From: CFX5 sp023384495
Lineage (GTDB): Bacteria > Chloroflexota > Anaerolineae > Caldilineales > Caldilineaceae
DNA: 64,000 nt
Reading direction: 5' to 3'
Assembly: GCA_048499455.1 (NCBI GenBank)
Contig: JASNZV010000011.1
Coordinates: 124,001-188,000, forward strand
In this document: positions 61,156 through 64,000 of the stretch, piece after piece
Layout: each line of letters begins with the position of its first letter
How positions within the stretch are numbered: position 1 is the stretch's first letter
The notes under the pieces: generated by a model
Seen by the model: the letters and a program-made list of their open reading frames with translations, nothing else
Database searches by the model: none
Told to the model about the DNA's origin: nothing
Program-made: the position numbers and the translations under genes

Positions 61156-62109
61156 ATGTCAATTTCAAACGTTGCAAAGCTTGGTAACCAAGCCGGCGTT
61201 GCACCTCGCCGTCGAAGCGGATTCCGGCGCCGGCAGGAACTAGAGGGATTGCTCTGCATTCTTCCCTGGCTGATCGGGTTCATCTGCTTTAAGTTTGGTC
61301 CGATGGTGGCCTCTTTGGTGATTGGGATGATGCGCTGGGATGCGCTGCAGCCACCGCGCTGGGTCGGCCTGGATAACTTCCAGACGATGCTGTCGGACCC
61401 GCGCTGGTACAATGCCCTCTACAACACGGCCTATCTCAGCTTTCTCTCTGTCCCGGCGCAACTGACCGTCGCCTTTTTGTTCGCGCTGATGTTGAATGAA
61501 AAGTTGCGGGGGATGCCGACGTTTCGGACTATCTTCTACCTGCCGTCGCAAACGCCGCTCGTGGCGACGGCCTTCCTTTGGAATTGGATCTACCACCCCG
61601 ATTTCGGACTGGCGAACGCCCTGCTGAGCACGGTGGGCCTGCCGACACAGAACTGGCTGTTCGACTTGCAGTTGGCCAAGCCGTCCCTCATCCTCATCAC
61701 CCTCTGGTCAGGGATCGGCGTCCCCATGATCATCTTTTTGGCTGGTCTGCAAGGCGTGCCGGATTCGCTCTACGAAGCGGCGTCGCTTGATGGGGCGGGG
61801 GCGTTTGCTCGTTTTCGACACGTGACCATTCCGATGCTTAGCCCGGTGATCTTTTTCAACCTGATTATCGGCATCATTGCATCTTTTCAAGGCTTCTTTA
61901 CCATCGTCTTCTTGACCACGGGTGGAGGGCCGGTCTACGCGACGCTGATCTATGTCGTCTACATCTATTTCCGCGCGTTCCAAGATTTTAAGATGGGTTA
62001 TGCCGCCGCATTGGCCTGGGTCCTGTTCTTGATCATCATGCTGATGACCGCGATCCAGTTTCTCCTGGCGCGCCGCTGGGTCTATTACGAGGGGTCCGAA
62101 CGAACATGA
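61156..62109 (+). CDS. Sugar ABC transporter permease (MalF/UgpA type)
   Basis: A 317-residue inner-membrane protein with six helices, the first at GLLCILPWLIGFICFKFGPM. IFYLPSQTPLVATAFLWNWI and the EAA loop LYEAASLDGAGAFARFRHV mark the CUT1 family. ATG 61156 is used; upstream in-frame codons encode a polar stretch without homology. It overlaps the second permease by ATGA. Its 5' spacer (61028-61155) shows no other gene. Confidence 0.92.
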   Translation: MSISNVAKLGNQAGVAPRRRSGFRRRQELEGLLCILPWLIGFICFKFGPMVASLVIGMMRWDALQPPRWVGLDNFQTMLSDPRWYNALYNTAYLSFLSVPAQLTVAFLFALMLNEKLRGMPTFRTIFYLPSQTPLVATAFLWNWIYHPDFGLANALLSTVGLPTQNWLFDLQLAKPSLILITLWSGIGVPMIIFLAGLQGVPDSLYEAASLDGAGAFARFRHVTIPMLSPVIFFNLIIGIIASFQGFFTIVFLTTGGGPVYATLIYVVYIYFRAFQDFKMGYAAALAWVLFLIIMLMTAIQFLLARRWVYYEGSERT

Positions 62110-63002
62110 GCTTGGTTGCCCAACACGCAGATGCCGCTTCTGCCCGCCAAGGAGGTGGGAAAAGAAGCTCCCGATTCAAGGTGAGGGCGAAGGAACTCTT
62201 CCTCTATGTTGCCCTCATCGCGCTTTCTGTCCTCTACCTATTGCCGCTATACTGGATGATCTCCACCAGCCTCAAGCGGACCGGGAGCGAGATGGTAATT
62301 CCGCCCCAGTGGATACCCAACCCCATTGTCTGGAGCAATTACGTTGACGTATTTGTGCAGGTGCCGCTGACCCTCTATATCCGCAACTCGACCATCATCA
62401 CGTTGACGGCGACTCTTCTCGGTGTCTTGACGGCCAGCCTGGCCGGCTATGGGTTCGCACGGCTCCGGTTCCCCGGGCGCAACTTCTTTTTTACGCTGTG
62501 CATTGCCTCGCTGATGTTGCCCGAAATCGTCACGCTCATTCCCGAGTTCATTCTGTTTCGACGTATCGGTTGGGTCAACACATTCCTGCCCCTCATCGTG
62601 CCCTGGAGCCTGGCGGGAAGCGCCTTCGCCGTGTTCCTCTTCCGGCAATACTGTTTGACCATCCCACTTGAGTTGGATGAGGCCGCGCGCGTGGATGGGG
62701 CAGGGACACTCCGAATCTGGTGGACAATCATTGTGCCCCTGTCAAAGGCAGTGCTGGCGACGCTGGCGATCCTCAGTTTCATCCATCACTGGAACGAATT
62801 TCTGCGCCCGCTCATCTATCTGGGCCGCCCAGAACTGCGCACGCTGGCGATTGGCTTGCGGGCATTTCGTGGCGAATATCAACTGGCGTGGAACTATATG
62901 ATGGCGGTTGCGCTGATCATGTTGGTGCCAATCCTGGTCCTCTTCTTCCTCGCACAGCGGCAGTTTGTCCAGGGCATCGTGATGACCGGTATCAAGGGAT
63001 AG
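62106..63002 (+). CDS. Sugar ABC transporter permease (MalG/UgpE type)
   Basis: A 298-residue permease with six helices. LFLYVALIALSVLYLLPLYWMISTSL is split here as the first helix region, then ASLAGYGFARLRFPGRNFFF is the CUT1 second-permease signature, and the EAA loop is PLELDEAARVDGAGTLRIWW. Start and stop are coupled to its partner. The TAG stop is immediately followed by the stop of the convergent FemAB-like gene (63003-63005), leaving no spacer. Confidence 0.92.
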   Translation: MSLVAQHADAASARQGGGKRSSRFKVRAKELFLYVALIALSVLYLLPLYWMISTSLKRTGSEMVIPPQWIPNPIVWSNYVDVFVQVPLTLYIRNSTIITLTATLLGVLTASLAGYGFARLRFPGRNFFFTLCIASLMLPEIVTLIPEFILFRRIGWVNTFLPLIVPWSLAGSAFAVFLFRQYCLTIPLELDEAARVDGAGTLRIWWTIIVPLSKAVLATLAILSFIHHWNEFLRPLIYLGRPELRTLAIGLRAFRGEYQLAWNYMMAVALIMLVPILVLFFLAQRQFVQGIVMTGIKG

Positions 63003-64000
63003 CTACGCCATGGGTTGTGTGTGGTCGGCGCCGGCTTTCCCGCGTCGCAGCCACCTCAGCACGCGCGGCATGGCTTCTGTGTACAGGCGATAACCTAGCG
63101 GCGACACGGGATAATCCCACGCACCGATGTGGGGTTGAAGCGTGGCGCCAAAGCCCTGTTTGAACTGCCAGACGCCGTGCAAGGGATCGCCGGGGTCAGC
63201 CGGGTCGGTGGGCGCTCCCCACCAATCATAGACGGCGCACCCCTGCGCCATAGCCCAGCGTAGCGCCTCCCACTGGAGCAGATAATTGGGCATGTCTCGC
63301 CGGTGGCGTTCGCTGCTGGCGCCGTTGAAATACCAGACACGGTCGCCATAGCGGAGCAGAAACAGACCCGCCACCGGCTGCGGGTCGTCGCGGTAGTGGG
63401 CCAACAAGAGCGCGCCGCCGGCCGGGTTGGCCTGCTCGGTCTGCGCCAACAGAAAGGTCTCCCACATGGTGCGATAATAGCCGAAGGGGCGGGTCAAAAA
63501 GCCATCGCGGCGGCCCGTTTCGGCATAGAGCGCATAGAACGCCGCCAGGTCGTCCACCCCCCCCTCGCATACGATGATCCCCCGCCGCTCGGCCAGGCGG
63601 ATGTTATACCGCCACTTGCTCTTCATCCGCTCCAGCAGCGCACTCTCGCCCATGCGCAAGTCGGTGAACGCCGTGTTCTTGAACTGGATCTGGTCGGGGC
63701 TGGGGCGCCAGCCGCGCCGTTCCAGCGCGTGCAGCAGCAGCCGGCCCATAGTGGCATCCTCACGCACGTCGGGGTCGAGCTTGACAAAGATGCACCGCCG
63801 CTCGTGGGCAAGCTGCTCGACCTGGGCCAGCGTTGCGTCGACGTGGTCGCTGTTCGCCCAATCCAGGATCGGGCCTTTGGGCAGATAGGCGATGCGCAAG
63901 GGCAGGCCCGGCGCCAGTTGCCGCCACAGAAACTGAAAGGCCGCGACGGGCTGCCCCCCGTCGCGCAGCAGATAGCGCTCGGCGCGCCAGCCCGTCTGCG
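63003..64000 (-). CDS. FemAB/FemX-like peptidyltransferase (5' end beyond the window)
   Basis: About 332 C-terminal residues are visible; the frame is open to the right edge. RIAYLPKGPILDWAN, IFVKLDPDVREDATMG and FKNTAFTDLRMGESALLERMKSKWRYNIRLAERRG are split here as family blocks (GNAT-like double domain with the MKSKWRYNIR helix). NYLLQWEALRWAMAQGC and YDWWGAPTDP are the last ones. FemX-type enzymes add the first amino acid to lipid II side chains or conjugate amino acids to surface glycans. It suits a peptidoglycan with a modified stem peptide. The true start is outside, upstream of the TTG at 63899. Confidence 0.85.
   Translation of the reverse strand, partial: QTGWRAERYLLRDGGQPVAAFQFLWRQLAPGLPLRIAYLPKGPILDWANSDHVDATLAQVEQLAHERRCIFVKLDPDVREDATMGRLLLHALERRGWRPSPDQIQFKNTAFTDLRMGESALLERMKSKWRYNIRLAERRGIIVCEGGVDDLAAFYALYAETGRRDGFLTRPFGYYRTMWETFLLAQTEQANPAGGALLLAHYRDDPQPVAGLFLLRYGDRVWYFNGASSERHRRDMPNYLLQWEALRWAMAQGCAVYDWWGAPTDPADPGDPLHGVWQFKQGFGATLQPHIGAWDYPVSPLGYRLYTEAMPRVLRWLRRGKAGADHTQPMA

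Overview
The window reads as one 64-kb piece of a GC-rich bacterial chromosome, most probably from the Chloroflexota (Anaerolineae/Caldilineae type). I infer this from the mix of GT-C membrane glycosyltransferases, FemAB-like and sulfatase/oxidoreductase genes, an endonuclease Q-UvrD fusion, and intergenic dispersed repeats. No rRNA or phylogenetic marker settles it. The DNA is densely coded, with many ATGA/TGATG stop-start overlaps. There is one tRNA gene (Asp, GTC). I see no CRISPR array, prophage or intact insertion sequence.

Layout. 1-9.3 kb: a surface-glycan block with a sugar aminotransferase (DegT family), a dolichol-phosphate-mannose-synthase-like GT2, and three large translationally coupled GT-C/YfhO membrane proteins; a fourth, cut by the window edge, shares their C-terminal domain. 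9.5-15 kb: amino-acid/aldehyde metabolism (class V aminotransferase, iron-dependent alcohol dehydrogenase, zinc-less MDR dehydrogenase, L-threonine aldolase) interrupted by a YefM/RelE-type toxin-antitoxin pair. 15-34.6 kb: housekeeping and miscellaneous genes (sixA, pyrD, an APH-fold kinase, tRNA-Asp, saccharopine-dehydrogenase family, beta-lactamase-fold hydrolase, aldo/keto reductase, glycogen phosphorylase with a LacI-type operator, a secreted protein, an MFS exporter, tyrS, a zinc-ribbon membrane protein, a methyltransferase, a zinc MDR alcohol dehydrogenase, an M42 aminopeptidase). 34.7-36.7 kb: typA with a terminator-like hairpin in its leader.

37-63 kb: a large same-strand catabolic locus. 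It opens with a DeoR-family regulator, then a complete family-5 (oligopeptide/oligosaccharide type) ABC transporter, four Gfo/Idh/MocA oxidoreductases, an acetyltransferase, a sulfotransferase, a sulfatase-fold enzyme with a threonine at the nucleophile position, a zinc-less MDR dehydrogenase and a sugar-phosphate isomerase/epimerase-like TIM barrel. It ends with a second, family-1 sugar ABC importer. The whole suggests uptake and oxidation of an unidentified modified sugar or polyol. Two nuclease genes sit inside it: a PD-(D/E)XK Rpn/DUF4351-type protein and the 1120-residue EndoQ-UvrD fusion. The last kb holds a FemAB-like peptidyltransferase running off the end on the minus strand.

Structure not explained by genes: an 83-bp, gap-free conserved, stem-forming element occurs twice, each time in front of ABC-transporter genes of the catabolic locus. 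Heptamer-period tandem repeats of different sequence lie in many spacers, several directly after stop codons. Three larger inverted-repeat elements (ACACAGAG type) and two AACGCAAAG-type elements fill other spacers, and one forms the C-terminus of a gene.
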